A stretch of DNA of 64,000 nucleotides from NCBI GenBank assembly GCA_030180135.1, contig CM058234.1, positions 29,422,766 through 29,486,765 on the forward strand. The letters are read 5' to 3'. The notes below the pieces were generated by a model. It saw only the letters and a list, made by a program, of their open reading frames with translations, did no database searches and was not told the origin of the DNA. Every line of letters begins with the position of its first letter. The first letter of the stretch is position 1. Positions 32,801 through 48,688 of the stretch are shown here, one piece after another. A program made the position numbers and the translations under genes. The DNA comes from Orychophragmus violaceus. Taxonomy: Eukaryota > Streptophyta > Magnoliopsida > Brassicales > Brassicaceae.

Positions 32801-33912
32801 CCGAGAAAATTGAAAACTATCTTCCAGCTTGGAGAGAACATATCCTAACCTTGAAACCGAGTAAGATGGGAGCATCGGATAAACTACTTTGGTTGGGACA
32901 TCGTTCAGGATCCTACACAACAAAAACAGGCTATATCATAGCTACCCAACAGGAGTTAGCGGAAAATCCAGGACAGGAGGAGAATATAGACTGGCATAAG
33001 CAAGTATGGGGGGTCAAGACAGCACCTAAAATTAAGACCTTCTTATGGAAAGTCCTGCAAGGAGCTCTCCCTGTGGAATCAAACCTCCTTCATAGAGGTA
33101 TCCTATCTTCATCAAAGTGTTGCAGATGTTCTGAACCGGAAACTATCTTGCATCTTTTCTTCCAGTGCAACTTTGCAAAGGACATCTGGGACCAAGCTCC
33201 CTTTAAGTCCAACATCAGCTTTGTAGACTGCCAATCTGCAAGCTCAGCTCTGGAAAGATCAATGGCTCAAACTACTCTCCCACCAATTGGCATTGAAGCT
33301 AAAGTACTATCTCCTTGGATTCTCTGGACCATCTGGCTCGCGAGAAATCAGAAAATCTTTGAGAACCGGACCTTCTCCCCTACAGAAACAATTCAGAAAT
33401 CAATCCAGGATACAAGAGAATGGTGGTTGGCAAATCAATCACAGCCAACAACCCAGTATCCTTCCCGAAATCCTCCTGATATTCAAACCCTAAGAGACTC
33501 CGAGGAAGAACTGATTACCTGCTTCACAGACGGGGCTTGGACGGAGGACCGCCGCAAAGCGGGACTGGGATGGTGTTATCAAGGAGGCGCAATTGGATCT
33601 CTGATCCACTCTTCAATGGGTTGCTCCGTGGAATCAGCGCTGGTAGCTGAAGCCCTGGCAGTCCGATCGTCTCTAACAATGGCTCTTGAGCTTGGCTTCA
33701 GAAGACTTGCAGTCTTTTCAGACTCTCTTCATCTCGTAACTTCGATATGCAATCGGACTCTGATCATCGAAGCTTTTGGTATCCTAGAAGATATCCTTAT
33801 CCTTGCTTCAGACTTTTCCTTTATTTCCTTTAAGTATGTTAATCGGGCCTTCAATGGGCTAGCTGATGCTGCAGCGAAACGGGCTTTAAGCCTTGTAACC
33901 ATGAACCCATAA
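29884..33912 (+). pseudogene. LINE-2 ORF2 with one in-frame stop
   Basis: One frame runs from 29884 to 33912 with a single TAG at 31957-31959, right after the catalytic HLLFADDTMFFCKAT block. The endonuclease is at 29884-30570: the opening reads WKCQG where WNCQG is the rule, so a metal-binding Asn is replaced by Lys. SETKN, SGDFNDI and GSDHRP are kept. Reverse transcriptase is at about 31330-32000 with AYDRLEW, GIRQGDPLSP and FADD. The zf-RVT part is near 32990-33200 and RNase H near 33510-33900 with D, E, D and D in place (CFTDGAW, AEALAV, FSDSLHL, LADAAAKRA). No ATG precedes the domain in frame near the ORF1 stop. Confidence 0.92.
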
Positions 33913-34110
33913 GTGAGTAATGCAAGTATTCTTAGTTCAAAAAAAAAAGGATAGGATATTGGAGATGATGATTCCGACAATATAAACCGATGGAATGGAG
34001 ATAAAATAGGCCGATGTACCGGAATTCAAAAAAAAAATCGGATATAATACGGAATTTGCGAATGGATAGTTTAGAGTAGATGTCCACAACATTCATCCAC
34101 GTGGATACTT

Positions 34111-34761
34111 ATGATGGACAAGATGCTTAACAAGATGGTTTAACATATGGTGTTGGACGATCACATGAATGATGAATCCAAAAGTATTTTTACCATGGGT
34201 AAACGTTTAACATATTATTATTCGTGGACACGATGCTTAACAACCAAAAGTATGTTTACTATGGGTAAACGTTTAACATATGATTATTCGTAGACAAGAT
34301 GCTTAACAAGATGGTTTAACATGAATGATGATGGACAAGATGCTTAACACGATGGTTTAACATATGATTATTTGTGGACACAAAAGTATGTTGGACGATC
34401 ACATCTCATGCTTAACAAGATGGGTTAACATATGATGGACAAGATGCTTAACAAGCCATTGGTAAACGCTTATGATGGATAATAGTTAACAAGATGCTTA
34501 CTATGGGGTAAACGTTTATGATGGACAATCGGTGGTCAAGAGTTAACATTATTGCGATCCGTGGACATAAAGTATGGGTCTAATGGACAAAAGTTGGTTA
34601 AGAGTTCACATGATTTTGAATTTGTAGACATAGAGTAGGTGTAGACCACTATCCATTCAAAAACAATATTTTCATTGGCTACTTCCTACCCATGCTAAGC
34701 ACCTTGCATGTGATATGATCATTGTAGTATACACATTGATGGATATTCATTCGCAATTTAT
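34111..34761. repeat. Degenerate tandem repeats in foldback element centre
   Basis: Irregular repeats of words such as gatgcttaacaagatgg, gtttaacatatgattatt, gtggaca and ggtaaacgttt occur many times between the two arms. Unit length varies (about 40-90 bases) and order is shuffled. Non-coding. Confidence 0.75.
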
Positions 34762-35181
34762 GTAGTATCCACATGGATGGAGCCTCAACTATCCATTCGC
34801 AATTTCCGTATTAAGTCCGTTTTTTTTAATTCCGGTAGATCGACTAGTTTTAACTCCATTCTGGCGCTCTATATGACCGGTAACCTCACCCATTGCATGA
34901 TATCCACCGTTCAAAAAAAATAGGGTGAAAATAAATGTAAAAGTAAGAAAGAGAAGGAAAAGGAAAAAAAAATAAAAGAAGAATGAATCCATAGGTTTTC
35001 GGTGGAGAGAATTAAAAAATGAATAAGAAAAAGAGTGTGGGGATAAAATGGTCTTTTTGATGGTGGACCCTACAAAAAGATACAAAATTGCACAAAGATT
35101 TGAGAAGACACAAGATTACAATGAAAAAGATAAAAGATATATTCAGTGCAATTCACCCTCAATCCAGTATTTAATTAAGTT

Positions 35182-35267
35182 AAAAACGCATCAGGTGCAA
35201 TTCGAACCTTTGTCGCGTGACAAAAGCTAGTGCCCATCAATAGCCTTTAACCACTGTGTCGCTTTGG
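35182..35267 (-). ncRNA. tRNA-like unit on minus strand
   Basis: The minus strand reads GACACAGTGGTTAAAGGC (A-box-like) and, about 35 bases later, GGTTCGAATTGC (B-box-like), then a TTTTT stop run (35182-35186). A full tRNA cloverleaf is not evident. It lies just outside the foldback element's right arm. Confidence 0.4.
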
Positions 35268-35744
35268 TATTTTTGCATAAAGTGCCCTTAAACTTCTAGT
35301 TATATGTCTGTCCAAGAATAAAATATAATTTTAAATTAATTAATAAAATTTGATAGCACAAGTTTAATATTTGGATTGAATTAATTGATACAAGATGTTG
35401 CAAATGTAACCACTCTTGTGGATATTTTTCATGAATAATATTAAATGTTATATGTATATATTTTCATAAAAATTTTAAATCGACCCAAAGGTAGGTTTAT
35501 ATTTGGCCGAAATATACACATAGATATGATAATAAACATGTGAAGATTATAAGGAATAATCATGTGAATATTTATCCATAGATAGATTTATTGTTTAACA
35601 TGCATTATTGCAGTTTTAATTATTACAACAAGTGTACCACTAGCAGTTAATATTACTATCCAAAGACTTGATATTAATGTTGCACTTGGTATCTTAAGAT
35701 GTATTGTGCATTCTTTTATAATTTATTATTGATTTTCTTTAGAA
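35268..35744. other. AT-rich spacer, possibly Copia-3 leader or LTR
   Basis: No gene. The phrase cgacccaaaggtaggttt (35478-35495) is of a kind seen in leaders of plant Copia elements, from memory only. No 5' LTR matching 40600-41015 was recognised. Confidence 0.35.
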
Positions 35745-38700
35745 CATGAGTAACTTAAGATTGTTCTCTTTTTCGTTTTAAGAACTTTCAATATAGTATC
35801 TGCCAACTTGTGTTCAATTCAAACTCTTACTGGTTCCAATTACAAGGAATGAAAAAGTAAAGTTAAGATTGTTATTGGGTGTATGGATCTTGACATTCGT
35901 TAAGGATGGAACAACTTACTTTTCCTATAGATACCAACATTGTTGAGTATAATGCGGTTTATGAGAAGTAGAAATGTTCTAATCGCATTGGTTTAATGAT
36001 CAAAGGATACCATTCTAAAAATTGTTAGAGGTGATGAGAAGATCAAAGATCTCAAAAAGTTCCTTTCTGAGATGGACTTGCGTTTTGCAAAGTGGGATAA
36101 AGCATAAATAAGTACGCTTTCATATCGCTTTAGTACCATGAGGTATCACGGCAATGGAAACATAAGGGAGTAGATTTTGAAAATGTCCAACATTGCTTCA
36201 AAACTTAAGAGTTAAGACTCTCATGACTGAGCTTCCGCAAGAAGTGCTCATATTCTTTGTCTTTAAATTCTCTTCATCCTCAATCAATTGAAATACAATT
36301 ACAACACACATACGGAGAAATTGTCTCTCAATAAGCTCATTTCATATTGTGTGCGTGAGGAGGATAGGATGAAACAAGAAAGGACAAAAAGTGCTTATGG
36401 CTAATACCTCTAAGTTTCATGGCAAAAGAAGGAAATTTGAGGTTGTTAAGAATGAGGATGCTAAGGGTCCAACTCAAAAAAAAGCAGAATAAGGTTGAAG
36501 ATACATGCTTCTTTTATAGGAAAGTTGGACACATGAAGAAGGACTGCCAAAAGTACCACGCCTGACATGGAAAGAAAAGTATGTTCCTTGCTATTGTCTT
36601 TTCTGAAGTAAACTTAGTTGAAGTACCCAGAAACACTTGGTGGTTAGATTCAGGTGCAATTACTAACATCACTGTTTCACTTCAAGGTTGCCTGAGCTAT
36701 CGAATACCAAAAGATGTTGAAAGACACATTCATGTAGCTTGGATTCCGGTGGATGTGGAGGCAATTGCACATTTTAGATTGTTATTTAGTATCAGTCGTT
36801 ATTTGGATTTGAAAGACACTTTTGTTTCACTGTCATTTAGATGGAATTTGGTTTATGTTCCTTATTTAGACAAATCCAATTTTTTGTATAACTGAGAATG
36901 GAAAAATTACCTTGTCTTTAAACTGAGTTTTGACTAGAACCGTTGCACTTGAAAATCACAATCTTTATATGCTTGACACTATAACTTCTCCTGATGAGAG
37001 TTTAAGTGTTGAATCAAAGGGTACTTTATGCAAATTTGAAAATGTAAGTTTAGGAACTTTGTGGCACAAACGCTTAGGTCACATTTCTAGAATATAATTG
37101 AGCAACTTGTGTCAGACGGTATATTGAGTTTTTTTATTTTACAAATTGTGATGTCTATGTATATTGCACTTAGGAAAACAGACCAAACATAAGAAATTAG
37201 GTGCATACAGAGCTAAAGAAGTCCTTAAGTTGATACATACAGACATTTTTATACCTTTCCTAACGGCATCATGGAATGGTCAACAATACTTTATATCTTT
37301 CATAGAAGACTACTCTCATTATGAATACTTGTTTCTTATTCAGTAAAAGTCGAGAGTCTTTGGACATGTTCAAAAAGTTTAAGGCTGAGGTTGAGAATCA
37401 ACTCGGCCGAAGAATAAAGTCTGCCAGATCCGATTATGGTGGTGAATATTATAGTCTGTATGATGGTTCAGGTGAAAATCGTTCGGGACCATTTGCCAAA
37501 TATTTAGAGGAGTTGGAATTTTCCCATAGTACACTATGAATGGGTCTCCCAGTATGAATAGTGTATATGAAATACGTAATCGCACTCTTAAAGACATGGT
37601 AAGAAGTATGATTTGTCATTCCACCTTACCATAATCACTCCAGGGAGAGGAACTAAAGACTACAACTTACATACTTAACCGGGTACCAACTAAGGCAACT
37701 GAAAAAACACCTTATGAGTTTTGGACTGGCCGAAAACCTAGAATGAAGCATTTTCACATTTGGGCATGTTCACCTAAGGCTAGACCTTATAGGCCATATG
37801 AAACAATTGGACTCAAGAACATTGAGCAGCTAGTTTATTGGTTATTCTGAGTGATCACGGGGATATAAGTTTTATGATCCACACAAAAGAGTATATTTGA
37901 AACGGGAACAACTACGTTCTTTGAGGATATTGAATTTAGGGGGAGAAATGAAGTTAGAGACATCACCTTTGAGTAAGAATCAAATCCAGTTCTATATTGA
38001 TTTATATACTTGCTTTTTAATATATCAAATTTTGATCCTCAAGTTGATATTGAATCTCTTCCTCAAAATCAAGATGACGATCATATCAAACATGAAAGTC
38101 AAATTAAAATCCTCAAGAACCAGTACATCAAGAACAAATGCCATTACAATGATCCACTAGAGAAATAAGAAGTGCTATATTCTAGATGATTATATTGTAT
38201 TTCTTATGGAATAAGAGGAAAATAAAACATAATTGGATCCTTGAGGTCGTGGGTAGTTCCAATTCAGATAAGTGGAACAAAGCTGCTGAAAAAAGAGTAT
38301 TAGTCAATGCTAGAAAATAAAGTTTGGGACCTTGTACAATTACCAGAAAGAAAGAGACCAATTGGTTGCAAATGGATATTTAAGACCAAATTGGACTCAA
38401 ATGGTAATGTGGAGAGGTATAAGGCCCGTCTAGTGGCTAAAATCTATACTCAAAAGAAGGGATTGACTACAAAGAAACATTTTCTCTAGTTTCATTAAAG
38501 GATTATTTTAGGACAATCATGGCTCTTGTTTCACATTATGGTTTAGAGCTTCATCATATGGATGTTAAGAGAATATTTTTCAATGGAAACATTGATGAGA
38601 TGATTTATATGGAGCAACCATAAAATTTAATATTAGGTGATTCAAAGAAGATGGGTTGTAAGTTAAATAATCCATATATGGGCTAAAACAAGCTTCTCGT

Positions 38701-40216
38701 CAATGGTATAAAAAAATTTCACGACGTAATCATCTCCTCTGGTTTTGTGGTGAATATAGTCAAAGATTTTGCGTATTAAAAGTTCAGTGAGAGTAAGTGC
38801 ATTTTTTTGTTTTTGTATATCAGTGACATACTAATAGCCATTAACGATATAAGCATGTTTCATGAGACAAAAAAAAAAATTAAAGAGTCATTTCGACATG
38901 AAAGATCTTGGTGAAACATATTTTGTATTAGGAATCCAAATTCACCGAGATGGATCTCGAGGAATACTTGGATTGTCAAAAAATATTTATATCGATAAAT
39001 TACTCAAGAGATTTGGAATGCAAGAATGCAAACCAGGTGACACCCCGGTCGCTAAAGGAGACAATTTATAACTTGATTAATGACCTAAAGGAAAATTGAA
39101 ATCCAGGAGATGCAAAAGATCCCTTATGCGTCGAAAATAGGGAGTGTGATGTATGCGCAAGTTTGTACGCATCCGGATATTGTGTACATTGTTGGAGTTT
39201 TGGGCAGATACTTAAGTAATCGAGGTTTGGATCATTGGAAAGCAATCAAAAAGTCATGAGGTACCTGCAGAGAACAAAGGACTATATGCTCACATATCAG
39301 AGATCAGAGAATTTTGAGATTATTGTGTATTTTGATTCTGATTTTGGTGTATGCAAAGATAGTAAAAATTCTACTTCAGACTAAGTTTTTATGTTGGCTG
39401 GTGGAGCAATTTCTTGGTGTAGTGCGAAACAATCACTTGTAGCTTCCGCCACAATGGCGGCATAATTTTTAGCAATTTGAGACAATTTCTATCTTGATCA
39501 ATGCCTTTATGGAAAATTGAAATTCAGGAGATGCAAAAGATCCCTGATGTGTCAAAAGTAGGGAGTGTGATGTATGCGCAAGTTTGTACGCGTCCGGATA
39601 TTGCGTACATTGTTGGAGTTTTGGACAGATATTTAAGTAATCCAGTTTGGATCATTGGAAAGCAACCAAAAAGTCATGAGGTATCTGCAGACAACAAAGG
39701 ACTATATGCTCACATATCAGAGATCAGAGAATTTTGAGATTATTGGGTATTCTGATTCTGATTTTGGTGTATGCAAAGATAGTAAAAATTCCACTTCAGA
39801 CTAAGTTTTTATGTTGTCTGGTGGAGCAATTTCTTGGTGTAGTACGGAACAATCACTTGTAGCTTTCTCCATAATGGCGGCAGATTTTGTAGCAATTATG
39901 AGGCATCCAATCAAGGACTTTGGCTGAGGAAATTTGTCACTAGACTTCAAATTCTCGAAGGGATCAAAAGACCACTAAATTTGTATTGTGACAATAAATC
40001 AGTTGTGTTGTACTCTAACAAAAATAGAAGTGCAACAAAACGCAAGTTTATTCAATTAAGTTTCTAATTGTTCAAGAAAAGGTACAAAGTGGAGACATTT
40101 TCATAGAACACTTAGGGCCAAACTCTATGATAGTAGATGCTCTTACAAAAGGTATTCCACCGAAAGTCTTTCATGAGCATATTGCTCGAATGAATATTTC
40201 AGTGTTCAAGGTTTAG
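35745..40216 (+). pseudogene. Decayed Copia gag-pol (Copia-3)
   Basis: Plus-strand Copia domains occur in order, with many stops and shifts. Gag start has LTGSNYKE (about 35825). The zinc knuckle is CFFYRKVGHMKKDC (about 36510). Protease is WWLDSGAITN (about 36640). Integrase has LIHTDIF (37225) and SARSDYGGEY (37420). Reverse transcriptase has WIFKTKLDSNGNVERYKARLVAK (38365), with the catalytic YVDD changed to YISD (near 38815), then KDLGETYFVLGIQIHRD (38900). The RNase H tail DALTKGIPPKVFHEHIARMNI is at 40135-40200. A 421-bp segment at the reverse transcriptase/RNase H junction is duplicated. No product is expected. It is a different family from Copia-1 and Copia-2. Confidence 0.9.
39060..39901 (+). 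repeat. 421-bp tandem duplication inside Copia-3
   Basis: 39060-39480 and 39481-39901 are direct copies with a period of exactly 421 bases (gacaattt...cttgat opens both; gaaaattgaaat at 39091 and 39512). They differ by scattered single-base changes. The copies carry matching stops, for example cagactaag in both, so the element was already dead when it duplicated. Confidence 0.9.
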
Positions 40217-40586
40217 TGGGATATTGTCATTTAGTTTTGGGTTCTATGTTAAGTTGTGTTTAAGCACATTTACTGATTAGAATAAAGGTTAAAGTTTACT
40301 CTTTGTACAATAAAGTTAAGGGATCTCACTAAAGTAGGACCAGTTGAAAATCGACATGTGTTGATCATTTTTCATGTGATTTTCATGCCACACTTTTCAT
40401 AATTGATCTATGTTATTTGACTACATAGATTTCAATGACAATGGAAGGTTTAGTTATCTCATTAATATAACGAAGACCGTCATGATCCTATGTTTCTATA
40501 GTTAATGGACGAGATTGTTTATGCCTGCTATATAATGACAATATTGAGCTCATAAAGTCTATCACATTTTCAGAATACATATGCAA

Positions 40587-41015
40587 CCTAGTGGGAGATT
40601 TTAAGGATTATTTTGAGGTCACATATGTATTATTAATGCATTAGGCTCATTATATTAAAGAGTCAGAACTTATATCGTCAGTTCGTAAAGAATAAAGGAT
40701 TATGGGACATAAGTGTTACGGAAATTTAATGTGTTTATATATTCAGTAATTTCTAACTTGATGAAGGGTCGAATTATGAATTGTTTCTATTATAAATATT
40801 AGGTTATGGTCCTCATGGCAACACTAATTAGAAATACATAATCTATGTGCATCCCATCAACAGAGACCTAAAGCTATACTGGATTTTTCGTGGAAAAACC
40901 ATAGCCAAATTCAGTTTATAAGCAATGGATCCAAAAGGTACGCTTCTGCTTATGTCAATATCAATGAAAAACTGGCATGATTTTGTTTTGTAGAAATCAT
41001 AAAGAAATCCAATAC
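40587..41015 (+). repeat. Polypurine tract and probable 3' LTR of Copia-3
   Basis: agtgggagatttt (about 40589-40601) is a plausible polypurine tract; the sequence after it would be the 3' LTR. Its right half (40804-41010) matches the LTR-end remnant at 20022-20238, which there is followed by a primer-site-like sequence, supporting LTR identity. The exact right border is uncertain. Confidence 0.55.
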
Positions 41016-44679
<3,664 letters not shown>

Positions 44680-46430
44680 AAGACTATCCACAATGTTTTT
44701 GTTTTCAATACCCATATTTTTATCTTTTAACAATCTACAATATATTATTTCTCTTCTACATTAGTTTCTCTTTCTTTCACACTATAATTCAATAATCACT
44801 CACTTTTTATCATCAACATCCTTTCCCACAAATTTTATTATGTTTTATATTCTATGATACATTTTATTAATGATAATTATCAAATGAATTTAAATTAAAC
44901 TAATTAAGAGTTAATTAATTATATAAAATAAATCTTGTTTTTATTTTGTTTTTTTGTTTTTATTTTATATATTATTTAGAAAAGTGAAAGTTTTTTTGTT
45001 TTTATTTTATATATTATTTAGAAAAGTGAAAGTGATAAACTTGAGAAATAAGGATAATAAAACATATATATTGAAGAAAAATCTAAAATATAATTCAATA
45101 AACTTATGAACACACAACATAACAAATAAAACGCACATTATTTAATTAATATAATAGATTCAATTTACAAACTTAATAACATCATTAACCACGAAACATA
45201 AGATCTATTTTACAAACAATATTTAAAAATAAAATCTAGAGTATTGGAAATTAATAGAAAATATAGTAAAAACATTATTTTTCTATTTTCGAATCAGATG
45301 AAACAAATATTTATTAATAGAGTATGAAAATGAGGATTTTTAGTACAAAATATATAAATATATATAATTATAATGAAATAAGTGTAGTTAAATAATTTCG
45401 ATGAAAAATAATTAAAAAATCTGGAAGACCAACCATTTTACTCCATGTATAATAATATATGTAATACTATATAATATATTTGTTTGTTTATTTAGAAGTT
45501 GTCATGTGTCAAAGTGAGTCATATTTAATGAGTTTCAACGGTGTTGAATAATTTCAACACTGATTTTGCCACATCACTTTTTCCTTTTTAACACAAATTT
45601 GCATTGGTTTCAATAGTTTAGTTGATAAATCTTTTAAGCAGTTGAAAAGATCCATTATAACTAGTCTTACAATGGTTTTCTATAATAAAATTTAACACTT
45701 TACTCCACCATTTTATTTCGTTTATGTAATTGTATTTGTGATTACATATTATTATTTGATTAAAATTAAATTAAAACAACTAAGAATTGAAGAATTTTAA
45801 AAAGTTTTTGTTTTTGTTGTATATATTATTTCTATAAAAGTCAAAATGATAAAGACGAAAAACTAGTAAAATACATACAATAACGAAAAACTGAAAATGT
45901 AATATAATAAAATAATAAGCACACGACACAACTTATAAAACAAAAAATCAACTTAATTAGTACAATGAATGGAACTCACAAACTTAAGAGTCTCATTAAC
46001 TATAAAAATTATTGCTATAAAGATATACATTTGAATCATGCAACTTATATATAACACTTCAGAAAATTATTGATATGAAATAAGATTTTTCTATATATAT
46101 CCAAATCTAATTAAAGATTATAAAGTATAAAAATTATGAATTTTGGTGTAATAAAATTTAAAACTAATTTTAAAATATAATAACTGATGTTAAACAATTT
46201 TGATGAAAAAACTCCATAAATTTTTGCACTCAATTAAAGTTCAACATGTGTATAATCATTTTATTATTATCTAATATAATTTTGGTGTCCAACTAAATAA
46301 TGGCATGTGGCTAAAGAGAGTCCACACTCACATATTCAAAAAGTTGAATTTATTCAACTAGTAATAATCTACATCACCTTCAACCATTTATTCATCAACC
46401 CCATTGGAATAATTCAACTGCATGCTGGAA
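44680..46430. repeat. Two diverged head-to-tail copies of an AT-rich repeat
   Basis: Copy A (about 44680-45670) and copy B (about 45665-46430) share blocks in the same order: agactatccacaatg / agtcttacaatgg at the start, then aaaagtgaaagtgataaac / aaaagtcaaaatgataaag, acaca-ca-aact/cataa, and a final cat-tgtg-c-aaag-gagtc. Copy A also has an internal 45-base duplication (tttttgtttttattttatatattatttagaaaagtgaaag, 44950-45030). Coding is absent. It is perhaps a non-autonomous DNA element family. Confidence 0.5.
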
Positions 46431-47689
46431 ATAAATTCAACACCCTCATTAATGATAGTCTAATGTATTTTTTTTCTTTCTATCTAGCTTGTAGAAATTC
46501 AAAAAAACTAACATGTCGAGGAACTACACGGTGTCATGACAGTCATTAAAAGAAAACATCAATAATAAAGACGGCATACTGCCATAGTAATGAGTTCTTG
46601 CGGTTTTGTCTTGCGAGACATGACCATTTTTCATCTACATTAAATGTTTTTAAAATATTTGGACATGTTATAGATGCATGACATCTGATCTCCGATATAT
46701 GTATTACGAAGAAGAAGAGTGAATAGTGAAGAGAAAGAAAAGAAAAACACACTCAGCCAAAACGAGAGAGAGAATAAAAATAAAAAAAGAGAGAAAGTGA
46801 GGTTTATTCTCTGTCGCTTGTATTTTTTACTTGGAGTAAACTCTACTTCAGTAAAACTCACAATTTCAAATTCTGTCAAAATTGTTGTGGCACTATTGCA
46901 ATTCTACAATAACTTTGACAAGAACTTGAAATGGTGATTTTGATTATTTGTTTTCTGATTTATATATTTTGTGTTCAGTTAGATTTGGATTGAAGCGTGA
47001 CCGACCAGTGTATCCGTCTCAAATGAAAACAATACATTTGTCGATGTTGTTGCAAAGAATCTACTTGTTCGCTTAGAGTTGCAATCTTTACTCGATATAT
47101 GGTCGCATTAAAAACAATAGAGAGGCTGAAATTTTAGCAAAAACATAGGTGTTAAAGAGTATTGAACTTTTGATGTGACTATATTTCTTGATTTGAATCC
47201 TTTGTGTGATTTTGTTTTAATTTTTTTCAAGGATTGTAAGAAGAATTTCCCCGTTGTATTGTAATTGGGAGGATCTCTTGGTCCTGTTAAGCGATTATTA
47301 CGTGTCGCGATTAGTTATATTTTTTATCTTGACAGTCGTGGTTTAGATGTATATCTCACTGCATTTATGAATGATGATGATAATGATGATGATGATATTT
47401 TTTTGGCATTTTAGCACATGTGAGATTGAAAATCTTATTATGATGGATATCTTATATGACATGATCAAATCATGTAGAGATGCTTAAAAGAATCCACTCA
47501 ATAATTTCATTGAAACATCTTACTTAGTTGGGGATGAAGAATTTCTGTAAAAAGATTGAAAGGATTGTGTTTATTACAAATGTAAGAGGACATATTATAT
47601 ACATGGTGCTGCTAGGGCTGCACCTGAATTACAATTAATAAAAAAAATATTTTGTACATAAATGTCACTATAAGTTAATGTTTGGTTTT
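46431..47689. other. Intergenic, no gene recognised
   Basis: AT-rich. A short GAT microsatellite lies at 47371-47394. Short open frames on both strands match nothing I recognise. Confidence 0.5.
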
Positions 47690-48325
47690 ATCAATTAAGG
47701 ATATCATCAATACACCTCTTAAAATGGAGAAGGTTGCTACTCCAATGTTGTTTGTAAATGGAGTGAAGAGTCCTCGGGAGAGCGATTTTGTCAATGTGAT
47801 CTTTGGTGGAGACGTGAACAGCTCGTAGCTTGCATACTTGTTGATTCCGTATGAAATAATAGTCCAAAGCACATAAATATGTATCCCCAACGTTATCACA
47901 ATATATAACCATTGTATCATGAAGGTGAAAACCAAGCTCTTTACATAATGAGCATATCCATTGGAGTTCAATGAATTTGTTGGCTACTGATTGGTACTTT
48001 GATTTGGTCGAAGAATGAGCTACACCTTGTTGCCTTTTAAAGGACCATCAAATTGGATGTTTTCAAAATGTATAATGTAGAAAATTATGTAAACAAAATC
48101 ATCAGAATCACCCGTCCAATCTACATCTGAGTAGCCATGTAACCAAAGAGTACAGAATACCACGAGTGAGTAAAATGCAATATGATAGAATGCATGCAAG
48201 ATAACAACGAACATGTTTGACCGAAGTAAAATGATATATCGTTAATGCGTGCATGAACGGAAATAGACGATTAACAACATATGAAACATCAAAAATCTTG
48301 AAATGCTGAGTATTGAAGACCATCC
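47690..48325 (-). pseudogene. Copia reverse transcriptase/RNase H fragment (Copia-4)
   Basis: Minus-strand pieces in shifting frames match the C-terminal third of Copia pol: DVSYVVNRLFPFMHA-x5-FTSVKHVRCYLA (about 48250-48180), HGYSDVDWTGDSDDF (about 48140-48095), and CDNVGDTYLCALDYYFIRNQ-x8-VHVSTKDHIDK (about 47905-47795). The upstream pol, gag and LTRs are missing. It is an old scrap just upstream of the transporter pseudogene. Confidence 0.8.
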
Positions 48326-48688
48326 ACTATTGTTCAAAACATCATGATCCGTCGTTGGTGCGTGGATGGAACTATAAATTTTAAGATTTTGTAACTTATT
48401 GAACGTAACATCTATTATATAATCTAAAATATAATTTATACTATTTTATATTTACTGAAATTGTTTCATACATACCAACATAAAAATTGAAAATTAATAT
48501 AAGATACAGAATTAACTACTATCCATTAAAAACACATCAAACATAAATCCATCTTAACATAATAATAATTCCAGGTGTAACTGGTTCGGTACAATTGTAC
48601 ACTCCGTGACATTGCTTCTTCTTCCTCTTGTTCTTCTCCGTAACTCTAACTCTGAGTGAGAGGGAGTGAGAGAGAAGAAAAAGCAACA

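Larger units (their letters stand above)
27683..33965 (+). mobile_element. L1-type LINE (LINE-2), nearly intact, 17-bp target duplication
   Basis: GGATAGGATATTGGAGA at 27683-27699 recurs at 33949-33965 directly after a 10-A tail (33939-33948). The 6.25-kb body holds a 5' UTR (27700-28130), ORF1 and ORF2. Only a handful of lesions separate it from an intact element, so it inserted recently, after the foldback element was already in place. Confidence 0.95.
27453..35105. mobile_element. Foldback / long-TIR DNA element, split by LINE-2
   Basis: The left arm is 27453-27699 plus, after the LINE, 33966-34110. The right arm is about 34762-35105 in inverse orientation. Matching blocks run in order along both arms: tgcaattgtgtatctttttgt with 35072-35092, then the ttttttttgacggtggata block with 34901-34920, and, across the LINE, the accggaatt / atacggaat / gcgaatggatag block with 34784-34842. 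Removing LINE-2 leaves an element of about 1.4 kb with arms of about 350-400 bp and a repeat-filled centre. No transposase is present. This fits a non-autonomous foldback or long-TIR Mutator-like element; its outer ends and target duplication are not resolved. Confidence 0.75.

Noticed and set aside
46307..46937. Several frames of 70-80 codons on both strands
   Set aside because: No recognisable motif; the first falls within the end of a diverged AT-rich repeat copy and the others in AT-rich spacer.
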